A stretch of DNA of 64,000 nucleotides from Deltaproteobacteria bacterium. GTDB lineage: Bacteria > UBA10199 > JACPAL01 > JAHFST01. The stretch's first letter is position 1, and every line of letters starts with the position of its first letter. Under the pieces are notes generated by a model. The model was not told where the DNA came from and searched no databases. It was given only the letters and a program-made list of their open reading frames with translations. This document shows positions 45,129 through 53,895 of this stretch, one piece after another. A program made the translations under genes and the position numbers. Location of the stretch: contig JAHFST010000008.1 in the NCBI GenBank assembly GCA_023265625.1, forward strand, positions 1 to 64,000, read 5' to 3'.

Positions 45129-46489
45129 TTCGTGATCTCATTGAATTGGCCAAACCGCGCATCACCGCCCTGGTGATTGCGACCACGGGTGTGGGGCTGT
45201 ATCTTGCTCCGGGCCCTGTGAGCGCTGGCCGGGTCTTGATGACCTTGGTGGGTACGGTGCTTATGGTGGCAGGTGCCAATGTCTTAAACATGTATCTGGA
45301 GCGAGACAGCGATCGCCTCATGGAGCGCACGCGTGATCGACCTCTCCCCGCCGGACGCATGAATCCGCGCATTGCACTTTGGTATGGTATCCTCATGGCG
45401 GTCGTTTCTGTGCTCATCCTCTCTTTGGGCGTGAATCTTATTTCCGGGACCTTGGCCCTGTTTTCCTTTGTGGTCTACGTCTTGGCCTATACCCCGCTCA
45501 AAAAGCACACCGATGCCGCCTTGCAGATTGGCGGGGTTTCGGGGGCGATGCCCCCGGTGATTGGTTGGGCGGCGGTGACGGGCCGGGTGGAGTTGCCGGC
45601 CTTGGTTTTATTTGCCATCATGTTTCTCTGGCAAGTGCCGCATTTTCTGGCGATCGCGTTGTTTCGCAAGGGGGATTATGCCCGGGCGGGGATCAAGATT
45701 TATCCCCTGGAACGCGGTGAACCCGCCGCGCGCCTGGCGATTATTCGCTACACGTTGGCGTTGGTGCTCGTGAGTTTGTTTCTCTATCCGCTGCATATTG
45801 CCGGGACGAATTATCTTTTGAGTACGTTGCTTTTGGGGGGCTTGTTTTTGGGCTGGGGTTTGTTGGGCATTAAAAAGTCGACCCTCGCTTGGGCGCGGGG
45901 TTTGTTTCTCATCTCGTTGTTTTATCTGACGGCCCTGTTTGGCGTGTTGGTGTTGGATGCCCAAACCCCGCTTCCGGTACTCGCGACATTGCCCCCATTT
46001 CAACTCGTCGATCAGACGAATCATCCCCTGGGGCGCGCGGATTTGAAAAACAGGGTTTGGGTGGCCGATTTTATTTTTACCTCATGTGCCGAGGTGTGTC
46101 CCTTGCTGACGCAGCGCATGAAAGGCTTGCAGGATTGGATCACGAGTGAAAAGTTATCGGAGGTTTCCCTTGTTTCCTTCAGTGTCGATCCGGAAACTGA
46201 TACCCCGAAACGCTTGGCGGATTATGCGGATAAAATTCAGGCCCGATCCGATCTTTGGCATTTTGTGACCGGCCCCTATGAGCAAATCGAGGCCGCGGTG
46301 ATGCAGGGGTTTAAGATCAGCATGGGACGTGTCCCAGTCACCGGGGCGCGAGGCTTCGATGTGGTGCATGGGGATCGGTTTGTCTTGGTCGATCGTCAGG
46401 GACAGATCCGGGGTTACTATGAATCTAATGAGCAGGGATTGGCGTTGCTGAAAAAAAATATCATGCAGTTGCTTCATGGGGGCCTCTAA
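45125..46489 (+). CDS. ctaB: Fusion: heme O synthase (CtaB) plus SCO copper chaperone
   Basis: 454 aa. Residues 1 to about 285 are protoheme IX farnesyltransferase: ANVLNMYLERDSDRLMERTR and RPLPAGRM (prenyl-diphosphate site) and YTPLKKHTDAALQIGG. From about 295 a SCO1/SenC thioredoxin-like domain follows, with TSCAEVCPLLTQRM (CxxxC copper site) and FDVVHGDRFVLVD (third ligand His). The last span of the farnesyltransferase acts as the anchor placing SCO in the periplasm. One protein thus combines heme modification and CuA-site assembly. The frame is continuous, with no sign of a stop or restart between domains. Confidence 0.93.
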   Translation: MIRDLIELAKPRITALVIATTGVGLYLAPGPVSAGRVLMTLVGTVLMVAGANVLNMYLERDSDRLMERTRDRPLPAGRMNPRIALWYGILMAVVSVLILSLGVNLISGTLALFSFVVYVLAYTPLKKHTDAALQIGGVSGAMPPVIGWAAVTGRVELPALVLFAIMFLWQVPHFLAIALFRKGDYARAGIKIYPLERGEPAARLAIIRYTLALVLVSLFLYPLHIAGTNYLLSTLLLGGLFLGWGLLGIKKSTLAWARGLFLISLFYLTALFGVLVLDAQTPLPVLATLPPFQLVDQTNHPLGRADLKNRVWVADFIFTSCAEVCPLLTQRMKGLQDWITSEKLSEVSLVSFSVDPETDTPKRLADYADKIQARSDLWHFVTGPYEQIEAAVMQGFKISMGRVPVTGARGFDVVHGDRFVLVDRQGQIRGYYESNEQGLALLKKNIMQLLHGGL

Positions 46490-46899
46490 TGGGAGATTAT
46501 CTAGCCAGGCTCAACGCGATTTTAAATGGGAGTAGCGCCGTGCTGCTCTTCTTGGGCTGGTGCGCCATCCGGCGCCATCACAAGGAGTGGCATCGCCGTT
46601 TTATGGTGAGTGCCTTTGGTGTTTCAGTGGTTTTTTTGATTTCCTACCTGACCCGTTTCTATCTCACCGGCCCGCATCGCTTTCCCCATGAGGGCTGGAT
46701 TCGCATCGTATATTTTTCCATCCTGTTGAGTCACACCCTCCTGGCTGTTTGCGTGCCTTTCCTGTCCATCCGTACCCTCTATCTGGCCCTCAAACAAAGA
46801 TGGGAAGCCCATCGCCGCCTCGCACGCGTGACCTTTCCGGTATGGATGTATGTGTCGGTGACGGGGGTGGTTGTGTATCTGATGCTCTACCGCTATTAA
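46489..46899 (+). CDS. DUF420 membrane protein
   Basis: 136 aa, four spans. AILNGSSAVLLFLGWCAIRR, HKEWHRRFMVSAFGVSVVFL and YFSILLSHTLLAV match DUF420 proteins, found with cytochrome-oxidase assembly genes; the related CtaM is needed for oxidase maturation in Gram-positives. The ATG overlaps the ctaB-SCO stop by 1 nt, so it belongs to this operon. No oxidase subunit genes are in the window. Convergent with the MFS gene, 5 bp apart. Confidence 0.85.
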   Translation: MGDYLARLNAILNGSSAVLLFLGWCAIRRHHKEWHRRFMVSAFGVSVVFLISYLTRFYLTGPHRFPHEGWIRIVYFSILLSHTLLAVCVPFLSIRTLYLALKQRWEAHRRLARVTFPVWMYVSVTGVVVYLMLYRY

Positions 46900-46904
46900 A
46901 ATAG

Positions 46905-48095
46905 TTAAAGCCCTTCCTCTTCAATCAATGCCCCCATCGCCGGCGTGCATGATATTCCCGGCAAGGCTGGGATCCCGAAGGCTAGGATAAAAATCACCGA
47001 CATCAGGCCGGCGGCTAGGACGAACGGGAGTGGGTGTTGCCAATCGTAGAGGAGGCCGGCGGCGAAGGGGCCGACGACTCGGGCTAGGCTGGCGCTGGCT
47101 TGGAAGGTGCCCATGACTTCGCCTTGCCGAGTCTTGGGCCCTCCTTTGGAGACTAGGCTGAGGAGTGAGGGTTGACTGATGCCACGACCCACCGCCGAGA
47201 CGAGGAGAGGAATCAGGAGCAGGCCTAAGGCGTGGGTGAGGGGGATGGCTGCAAAAGAGGCCGCTAGGATTAGGACTCCGATGATGAGCAGGCGGTGTTC
47301 GCCATAGCGTTTGGCGAGACGACGAATTAAGCCGCCTTGTATTCCAACCATCACCAAGGCCATCCCGACCAAGATAGAGGCGACATGGCGGGCATCGTAA
47401 TGGTAGCGATCCATCATCAAGAAGGCAAAAACGGCCTCGAGTTGGGACATCGCCGCGGTGAATAAAAAGTAGATCAGGCACATTTTCCGCACGAAGGGAT
47501 TGGATAGCATCGCGGTCTTGATGACGGTGGTGTCTTTGTGATGGCGCTTGGGCTCTTGGAGGACGAAGAAGGCGTAAATGGTATTGATGGCGGTCAGGGC
47601 GGAGGCCACGTGAATGGGGACGTGATACCCGTAGTGTTCCAAGCCTCCACCTAAGGCTGGGCCTAGGATGAAACCGATGCCAAAGGCGGCGCCGATCATG
47701 CCCATTCCCTTGGTGCGATTTTCCTCCGTGGTGACATCGGTGACATAGGCGCTGGCGACGCTGATATTGGCGGCAAAGATGCCGCCTAACGTGCGTCCGA
47801 CAAAGATCATCGCCATGGAATGGGAGCTCCCCAATAACCACAAGGAGAGGCAGGAGCCGATCATGGTCACGATCATGACTTTTTTGCGCCCGATGCGATC
47901 GGAGAGTTTTCCCCAGAGAGGGGAACAAATAAATTGCATCGCGGAATAGGTGGCCAACAAAATTCCCAACAGACTGGCGCTGGCTCCGTATTTTTCGGCG
48001 TAGAAAGGGAGGATGGGGATGACGACGCCGAAGCCAATCAGGTCAAGGACCACCACGCTAAACAGGGTCAGCAGGCTTTTATTTTCTGTTGTCAT
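46905..48095 (-). CDS. MFS exporter (TetA/drug-efflux type)
   Basis: 396 aa with 12 spans. DLIGFGVVIPILPFYAEKYG, WGKLSDRIGRKK (MFS motif A) and GAAFGIGFILGPALGG (motif C of drug antiporters) are clear. Likely a proton-coupled exporter of small molecules; the substrate is unknown and the similarity to tetracycline pumps does not prove resistance. It is divergent from the RND gene with only 34 bp between starts. Confidence 0.88.
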   Translation of the reverse strand: MTTENKSLLTLFSVVVLDLIGFGVVIPILPFYAEKYGASASLLGILLATYSAMQFICSPLWGKLSDRIGRKKVMIVTMIGSCLSLWLLGSSHSMAMIFVGRTLGGIFAANISVASAYVTDVTTEENRTKGMGMIGAAFGIGFILGPALGGGLEHYGYHVPIHVASALTAINTIYAFFVLQEPKRHHKDTTVIKTAMLSNPFVRKMCLIYFLFTAAMSQLEAVFAFLMMDRYHYDARHVASILVGMALVMVGIQGGLIRRLAKRYGEHRLLIIGVLILAASFAAIPLTHALGLLLIPLLVSAVGRGISQPSLLSLVSKGGPKTRQGEVMGTFQASASLARVVGPFAAGLLYDWQHPLPFVLAAGLMSVIFILAFGIPALPGISCTPAMGALIEEEGL

Positions 48096-48129
48096 ATGGA
48101 GGCAACTTCTCTAAGGTACGCAACCGTTT

Positions 48130-50658
48130 ATGGTCAAGAAACTTTTTAAAATGAGCCCGGGAAGTTGGTCGTCCGCGTGGGTTGATTTTCTGCAAAAACG
48201 GGCCGGCTGGGTCTGTCTGTTGCTGGTGGGTCTAACTCTCTGGAGCTTTTCTTACGCCCGTCGGGTGCAGATTGACGGCAACATCATCGCCTTTCTTCCT
48301 CAACACATGCAGAGTGTGGAAGACTTCAAGATCGTGTTGAATAAGATCGGCGGTTACGGCAATTTTATTGTCATCTTGGAGGGGAAGAGCGCGGAGGAGA
48401 ATGTCAAGTTTGCCCGCGCCCTTGTGCCCAAACTGCGTGAACTTCCTTGGGTTTCTTTTGTGGATTTTGAGGCGAATAGTCCGGTATTTGAAAAAAACAA
48501 GCTCTTGTTCGCGAGCCCGGATGATCTCAAGGATGTGTTGGGCAAGATTGATAATTACGTCATCCAGTACGAAAAAATTAAAATTGCCAAGAAGATTGGA
48601 TTTTTGACCCAGGAGGAGGCTGAGGGGGATATGCCTCCGTTTCCCTTTGAGGAGTTGGACGCCAAAAATCAACAGCGGGCCATTCCCCAGCAGCACTATC
48701 ATGATGCCGCCCACAAGACCTTGATGATCCCTGTGTGGCCGCGGGGTATCACCAGCGATATGGGGATGGCCAATCAGGCCTTGCAGGATTTGAACCAGTT
48801 GTTGGAGATAACCAAGAAGACGACTGGCTTGGATGTCTCGGGCGAGGTGGGGGGGGAGTTTCGGAACAAGATCGATGAAATTGGCGCCATTGTGGCGGAT
48901 CTGAAGTCGACGAGTATTTGGTCGACGATTGCCATCCTGGTCCTGATCACGGTGAGTTACCTCAGCCCGTCGGCGTTGTTTTTCATCATCCTGCCGCTCT
49001 CCGTGGGGCTGATCTGGAACACGGGATTGATTTATTTGATGTTTGGCAAGATCAATCTCATGACCATCTTCCTGTTTGGCATCCTGTTTGGGTTGGGGAT
49101 TGAGTATGGGATCCATTTTTATGGCCGCTACCGGGAAGAGAAGGAAGATCCCTCCAAGACCATGCCGGATATCCTAAAGACGATCTTGTGTGAGACGGGT
49201 CGTTCTTGTTGGATCTCGGCACTGGCCACCAGCGGGGCTTTTTTTTCGCTGACCCTGACTAAATTTACGGGCATTCGTGCCTTTGGTTTGATTGTCGGCG
49301 TGGGTATCTTGTGCGTTTATGTTGCGATGGTGACGGTCTTCCCGACGATTTTTATCCTGTACGACCGTTATCAGGGGGTCTTACAGAGGTTGTCTTGGAA
49401 GCGGCTGGTTCATTTTGAAAAGATCGCCGGCATACGCTTGGAAGCCTGGCATGATCGAATTTTAGAGCGACAAGGATTGATTCGGGGGATGACCTGGGGC
49501 GTGCTCCTCGTGGGTCTTAGCTTCACAATATTTTCTTTTGTGGCCATTCCAAGTTTACAGTTTGAAAATGATTTTAACAAGATAGATGTGCATCAAAGTA
49601 CGTTTCAACGTCTGGAGAAGAAGATTGAGAAGGTGTTTAAGGATTCGCGTACGCCAGCGCTGGTGTTGGTCAACTCGCTAGAGGAGGTGAAACAGGTGGA
49701 GGCTTCTCTTCGAGAAAAAATGGCACAGCCGCATTCGACCATTGAAAATGTGAAATCGATCCTCGATTTTTTGCCGCAAGATCAGGAGAAAAAACTGGCC
49801 ATTATTGCCCAGATCAAACAGAAGTTGGAACCGTATCGGGAATTTTTGAAAAAGCGCGGGGGCGATAAATTTCGTGAGATGTATCAGCTTTTGGAGGTCC
49901 AAAAGACCGATTTTCAGATCGATGACCTGCCTCCCAGTTTGAAACGTGTGTTCATCGGGAATCCCGATATCCCGGGTTATTTGGTCCATATCTATGAGGG
50001 CATTAGTTTGAGAAATGCCAAAGACGCGATCCGCTATGCGGATGAGATCCGCGATGTGCGTGTCGGTGACCGAGTTTGGCACCCGGCGTCTGAGACGCTG
50101 GTTTATACCGATGTCTTGAAGTTGATGAAGCCGGAGACGGTGCGCATGTTGTTGCTGGTCACCGCTGGCGTGGTCCTGATGTTGATCCTGCAGTTTCGCA
50201 ACGTCAAGGATTGTATCCTGGTTTTTACCCCGATGTTGATGGTCATGATTTGGATCCTGGGATGGATGCGGCTCTATGACATCAAGTTTAACGCCTTTAA
50301 TTTGGTGATTTTCCCGATTATCCTCGGGGTCAATATTGACAATTTTGTGTACATCTATTGTCGTTACCAGGTGGAAAAGCATAAGGGAGTGGGCTGGGCG
50401 GTGCGTGTCTCGGCGCGCTCCATCATGGTGTCCCTCTTGACCACGATGTTGAGCTTTGCCTCATTGGCCGCGGCGAATCATACGGGACTTCACTCGATTG
50501 GTATCATTGCGATCTGCGGTTTTGGCAGTTGCCTCTTGGCCAGCCTGATATTTTTCCCCGCCCTGTTGCAGTTTTTTCATGCGGGTGAAGATTCGTCGTT
50601 GAGTGATGATTCTACTGAGGTTGCAAAAGTATCTCCCCCTGCGTTGTCTTCAAGATAA
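48130..50658 (+). CDS. RND/MMPL-family lipid transporter (HpnN-like)
   Basis: 842 aa. Two repeats, each a span, a large extracytoplasmic loop and five more spans: first LLVGLTLWSFSYARRVQ then FGILFGLGIEYGIHFYGRYR; second VLLVGLSFTIFSFVAIPSLQFENDFNKID then VIFPIILGVNIDNFVYIYCRYQ, with charged residues in the fourth-span motif. Resembles HpnN hopanoid transporters and other MMPL lipid exporters. An ATG at 48151 is an alternative start. The following lipid-type synthase and radical SAM genes suggest it moves their product; the substrate is not known. Confidence 0.85.
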   Translation: MVKKLFKMSPGSWSSAWVDFLQKRAGWVCLLLVGLTLWSFSYARRVQIDGNIIAFLPQHMQSVEDFKIVLNKIGGYGNFIVILEGKSAEENVKFARALVPKLRELPWVSFVDFEANSPVFEKNKLLFASPDDLKDVLGKIDNYVIQYEKIKIAKKIGFLTQEEAEGDMPPFPFEELDAKNQQRAIPQQHYHDAAHKTLMIPVWPRGITSDMGMANQALQDLNQLLEITKKTTGLDVSGEVGGEFRNKIDEIGAIVADLKSTSIWSTIAILVLITVSYLSPSALFFIILPLSVGLIWNTGLIYLMFGKINLMTIFLFGILFGLGIEYGIHFYGRYREEKEDPSKTMPDILKTILCETGRSCWISALATSGAFFSLTLTKFTGIRAFGLIVGVGILCVYVAMVTVFPTIFILYDRYQGVLQRLSWKRLVHFEKIAGIRLEAWHDRILERQGLIRGMTWGVLLVGLSFTIFSFVAIPSLQFENDFNKIDVHQSTFQRLEKKIEKVFKDSRTPALVLVNSLEEVKQVEASLREKMAQPHSTIENVKSILDFLPQDQEKKLAIIAQIKQKLEPYREFLKKRGGDKFREMYQLLEVQKTDFQIDDLPPSLKRVFIGNPDIPGYLVHIYEGISLRNAKDAIRYADEIRDVRVGDRVWHPASETLVYTDVLKLMKPETVRMLLLVTAGVVLMLILQFRNVKDCILVFTPMLMVMIWILGWMRLYDIKFNAFNLVIFPIILGVNIDNFVYIYCRYQVEKHKGVGWAVRVSARSIMVSLLTTMLSFASLAAANHTGLHSIGIIAICGFGSCLLASLIFFPALLQFFHAGEDSSLSDDSTEVAKVSPPALSSR

Positions 50659-50714
50659 ATTGTGACGAATTAAGAATTGACCATCCTGCCAGACTATATT
50701 AAGAGGGCCAAACT

Positions 50715-52142
50715 ATGCGAAAAGGTTTAATAATTGCCGCGGGTAACGGGAGTCGTCTGCGCACCGATGAAGATGATCTGCCCAAACCCTTGATCAAGGT
50801 GGCGGGTGTTCCGTTGATTGAACGCGTGATTCTGACGGCAAAAAAGGCCGGTCTGAGTCACTTTGTGGTGGTGTTGGGTTTCCGCGGCGAGGCCATTGAA
50901 AAATATCTTCAGACTCATCAGAAGCGTCTGGGTGTGTCCGTGGAGTTTGTCTGGAACGAGGATTGGAAAAAGCCCAATGGTTTTTCAGTGCTCAAGGCGG
51001 AACCTCTCATCGAAGATGAATTTGTCCTGATGATGTCGGATCACATCGTGGAAGTGAAGATGTTGGAGGAATTTCTGCAACGCGGGGTGGTGCCGGGCGA
51101 GGTGACGCTCGGGACGGATGCGCGCATTGGCGAAATTTTTGATTTGGACGATGCGACGCGGGTTTTGGCGACTGACGGCCGGATTGTGGAGATCGGTAAA
51201 AATATTGAAAATTACAATTGCATTGATACCGGGCTGTTTCTTTGTTCGTCCGGTTTGTTTGAGGCCTTGCGGGAAGTGACCCAGACCGGGACGGGCAGTC
51301 TCAGTGAGGCGATTCGCTGGTTGGCGCAGCGGGGCAGGGCGCGCGCCATGCCGATGGGCGACTATTTTTGGCAGGATGTCGATAGTCCCGAGACCTTGGT
51401 GTATGCCGAACAGCGGCTTTTTCAACTCTTGACCAAGCCGACGGACGGATTTGTGTCACGATTTTTCAATCGCAAGGTTTCCGGATGGATTTCCCGTCGT
51501 TTGATTAAGCTGCCGATAAGCGCCAATCAAGTGACGTATTCGGCGCTGTTCTTCGGTTTGTTATCCGCCTATTTGGTGGCGCGCGGCGATCATCTCAGCG
51601 TGGCCTTGGGGGGCATTCTTTTCCAATTTTGTTCCATCTACGATGGGTGTGATGGGGAGATTGCCAAACTGCGCATGACCTCCTCCCGTTTTGGGGAATG
51701 GCTGGATACCGTTTGTGACAATATCACATACATCGCTTTTTTTATCGGAATCGTGGTGGGTCTGCATCGGCAAGAGGCGGCGCCCTTCTTGCTTTATCTT
51801 GGCGTGGTGAGTCTGGGGGGAGTGATTTTTACCCTGATTTTAATGTATAGTTACCTGCGTCGTTATAGCCAATCCGGCAGTCTGGTGACCTTGCAAACGG
51901 ATTATTCCAATGAGGTAAAAACTTCTAGTTCGATATTTTCCCGCGTCATTGATCGTTTAAAGCCCTTGGGCAAACGCGATTTTTTCGCCTTGTTGTTTAT
52001 GATGTTTGCCCTCTTTAACCGACTCGATTTGATCTTGATCGCTACGTTCATCGGATCCCAGCTGATGTGGATTGTGTTGCTCGGGATGAAGAAGGGAGTG
52101 TCGGATGCTCTCGCGCCAGTTCACGACTTCCAAGAAGATTGA
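50715..52142 (+). CDS. Bifunctional nucleotidyltransferase / CDP-alcohol phosphatidyltransferase
   Basis: 475 aa. The first ~240 residues are a sugar-phosphate-type nucleotidyltransferase (LIIAAGNGSRLRTDEDDLPKPLIKVAG). The last ~210 form a membrane CDP-alcohol phosphotransferase with YDGCDGEIAKLR and FGEWLDTVCDN (DG..A...G...D...D). The same fusion, inositol-1-phosphate cytidylyltransferase plus DIPP synthase, makes di-myo-inositol phosphate precursors in thermophiles. In this setting the product may be a phosphoinositol-type or other headgroup lipid. It overlaps the radical SAM gene by 38 nt and is 56 bp after the RND gene. Confidence 0.85.
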   Translation: MRKGLIIAAGNGSRLRTDEDDLPKPLIKVAGVPLIERVILTAKKAGLSHFVVVLGFRGEAIEKYLQTHQKRLGVSVEFVWNEDWKKPNGFSVLKAEPLIEDEFVLMMSDHIVEVKMLEEFLQRGVVPGEVTLGTDARIGEIFDLDDATRVLATDGRIVEIGKNIENYNCIDTGLFLCSSGLFEALREVTQTGTGSLSEAIRWLAQRGRARAMPMGDYFWQDVDSPETLVYAEQRLFQLLTKPTDGFVSRFFNRKVSGWISRRLIKLPISANQVTYSALFFGLLSAYLVARGDHLSVALGGILFQFCSIYDGCDGEIAKLRMTSSRFGEWLDTVCDNITYIAFFIGIVVGLHRQEAAPFLLYLGVVSLGGVIFTLILMYSYLRRYSQSGSLVTLQTDYSNEVKTSSSIFSRVIDRLKPLGKRDFFALLFMMFALFNRLDLILIATFIGSQLMWIVLLGMKKGVSDALAPVHDFQED

Positions 52143-53067
52143 AGGTTTAGTCAAATTCGCCCGCATCAAGATGACCGGTTGGCCTCGACTCATCAATCTT
52201 GAGGTCACCAAACTGTGCAACGCCCAGTGTGATTTTTGCCCATGTTGGGAGATCAAGGACCATCCGCAGTTGTTGGATTACACCGAGATCATGCGAAAAT
52301 TTCGCCCGATAGTCTTGTCCTTAAATGGCGGGGAGCCCTTGCTGCGCAAGGATATTATGGACATTATCGATCAGGTCCGTCCTTATGTGACGTATCTGAC
52401 GATGATCACGCATGGGCAACTCTTGACGGAAGAGAAATATAAGGAGTTGATGGATCACGGCCTGGATCAGCTCTCTATCTCGCTCAATTATTTGGGCAAG
52501 CAGCATGACGACGAGCGGAAGTTGCCCGGCCTGTATCAGCATTTCTCCGAGCTTGTGCCCAAATTGACCCGGCAGGGATATGACAACATCACCTTCAACA
52601 CCGTCATCATGGATCGCAACATTGATCACATCATCCCGTTGGCGAAACAGGCCAAGGAGTGGGGCGCCAAGATCTCGTTTAGTTCCTACACCACCCTGAA
52701 GAATCACAAGGAAGAGTACCGGGTGCGCGAGGCCCAGCTGCGCAAGCTCCGCGAGGTGCTTGATGAGCTGTTGGAGTTGCGCAAGACCCAGGGGAATATT
52801 GTGACCTCCGAATTTTACCTGCGTCGCGTCCCGCAATTTTTTGAACAAGGTCACATGGACGATTGCCGAGCGGGATTAAATTTCATCCAAATGACTCCCG
52901 ATGGCTACATCAAACGCTGCTCCGAGATGCCCGTGATGTTCCACTGGTCAGAGTATCACCCCGACAAAGTCCCCGAAAACGACTGCAACGTCTGCTGGCT
53001 CTCCTGCCGAGGCGAGACCGAGACGCCCATTGATCCCAAGCGATTGTGGGAATTTATTAAACATTGA
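52105..53067 (+). CDS. Radical SAM enzyme with extra C-terminal cysteines
   Basis: 320 aa. The CxxxCxxC cluster motif is CNAQCDFC (Cys38, 42, 45), then LSLNGGEPLLRKDI (SAM-binding GGEP). C-terminal cysteines (DDCRAGL, YIKRCSEM, DCNVCWLSC) suggest an auxiliary SPASM/twitch-like Fe-S cluster. ATG 52105 has GGGAG upstream and lies within the previous gene, so translation is coupled. HpnH-like hopanoid enzymes are distant relatives by motif. The substrate is unknown; gene order suggests a lipid or its headgroup. Confidence 0.85.
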   Translation: MLSRQFTTSKKIEGLVKFARIKMTGWPRLINLEVTKLCNAQCDFCPCWEIKDHPQLLDYTEIMRKFRPIVLSLNGGEPLLRKDIMDIIDQVRPYVTYLTMITHGQLLTEEKYKELMDHGLDQLSISLNYLGKQHDDERKLPGLYQHFSELVPKLTRQGYDNITFNTVIMDRNIDHIIPLAKQAKEWGAKISFSSYTTLKNHKEEYRVREAQLRKLREVLDELLELRKTQGNIVTSEFYLRRVPQFFEQGHMDDCRAGLNFIQMTPDGYIKRCSEMPVMFHWSEYHPDKVPENDCNVCWLSCRGETETPIDPKRLWEFIKH

Positions 53068-53086
53068 TGATTATCAATCACTTTTC

Positions 53087-53116
53087 TTGACTTTAAAATA
53101 CAGTTCCCGCTATGCA
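53087..53116 (+). promoter_or_regulatory. Probable tRNA-Leu promoter
   Basis: TTGACT (53087-53092), an 18-bp spacer and TATGCA (53111-53116), ending 12 bp before the mature tRNA. The -35 is good and the -10 is only fair. Confidence 0.45.
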
Positions 53117-53128
53117 CATTACCGCGTT

Positions 53129-53212
53129 GCCGCCTTGGCGGAACTGGCAGACGCGCCAGACTCAAAATCTGGTAGGGGCAACCCTGTCCCGGTTCGACCC
53201 CGGGAGGCGGCA
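53129..53212 (+). tRNA. tRNA-Leu (anticodon CAA)
   Basis: 84 nt. The acceptor stem GCCGCCT pairs with AGGCGGC (53205-53211). The anticodon arm CAGA-CTCAAAA-TCTG gives anticodon CAA. A variable arm typical of class II tRNA follows, and the T arm has GGTTCGACCCC. CCA is not encoded. It decodes UUG. Confidence 0.93.
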
Positions 53213-53397
53213 CAAAAATTTGGCGCAGACAAATTTTTGCCCGAAGAACGAAAAACGTAAACGAATTACGAGGTAAGTGGCGCCAAATTTCGTTCATGTT
53301 CTTCGTAATTCGTTCTTCGGGAAATGGGTGTACTTTTCTTATTGCAATTCCAAGTAAGATTCGATATTTAGCCGCTACATTTTCGGGTGGTACCGAG
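53213..53397. repeat. Nested inverted repeats between tRNA-Leu and rimP
   Basis: Three inverted pairs: AAATTTGGCGC (53216-53226) with 53280-53290; CCCGAAGAACGAA (53240-53252) with 53309-53321; and AACGAATTACGA (53260-53271) with 53303-53314. The pairs interleave rather than nest perfectly, as would layered insertions of small palindromic repeats. No gene is present. Confidence 0.75.
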
Positions 53398-53424
53398 AGT
53401 GGGCTTGGAGCCCACTTTTTTTTT
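53398..53424 (+). terminator. Intrinsic terminator / attenuator before rimP
   Basis: AGTGGGCT, loop TGG, AGCCCACT, then eight T. It ends 12 bp before the rimP ATG. It would end the tRNA transcript and could attenuate the rimP-nusA operon if transcription starts upstream. Confidence 0.85.
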
Positions 53425-53436
53425 GGGAAATGCTTT

Positions 53437-53886
53437 ATGCAGGTTGATTTGCGAAAGATTGAAAGCTTGGTCGGGCCGGTGGCGGCGAGTTTGGGGTATG
53501 AGCTGGTGCAGGCCCAGTTGGCTGGGGATCAGGGTGGTTCGATCCTGCGGATCTTGATTGATCGGGCGGGGGGAGTTCAGGTGGCGGATTGTGAGCAGCT
53601 CTCCCGGGAAATCAGCACCTTGTTGGATGTGGAGGGCGCGGTGCCCGGGCGGTATCGGTTGGAGGTCTCTTCGCCGGGTTTGAATCGTCCGCTGGTTAAG
53701 GAAGCTGATTTTGTCCGGTATGTCGGGAGTCGGGCCCAGGTGAAGACTTCGGTACCGATTGAGGGACGGCGCAATTATGCCGGGGAGTTACGAGCGGTAG
53801 AGTCAGGTAGTGTGGTGATGAAGATTGATGGAATCGAATATCGAGTCCCGATCGGACTCATTGAAAAAGCGAACTTAGTATTTTAA
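53437..53886 (+). CDS. rimP: Ribosome maturation factor RimP
   Basis: 149 aa from ATG 53437. Assists 30S assembly. Seen: VGPVAASLGYELVQAQLAG, a first domain with VADCEQLSREISTLLDVEGAV and YRLEVSSPGLNRPL (family signature), then an SH3-like C-terminal part. The frame is open upstream, but length and GGGA support this start. First gene of the rimP-nusA-infB operon. Confidence 0.93.
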   Translation: MQVDLRKIESLVGPVAASLGYELVQAQLAGDQGGSILRILIDRAGGVQVADCEQLSREISTLLDVEGAVPGRYRLEVSSPGLNRPLVKEADFVRYVGSRAQVKTSVPIEGRRNYAGELRAVESGSVVMKIDGIEYRVPIGLIEKANLVF

Positions 53887-53895
53887 GGAGGCTGT

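Noticed and set aside
46905-48095. Tetracycline resistance gene
   Set aside because: The MFS motifs are shared by many exporters of different substrates. Sequence alone does not support a drug assignment.
53030-53260. 76-aa open frame across the tRNA region
   Set aside because: It translates the tRNA-Leu gene itself, giving the familiar AELADAPDSKSG shadow peptide.
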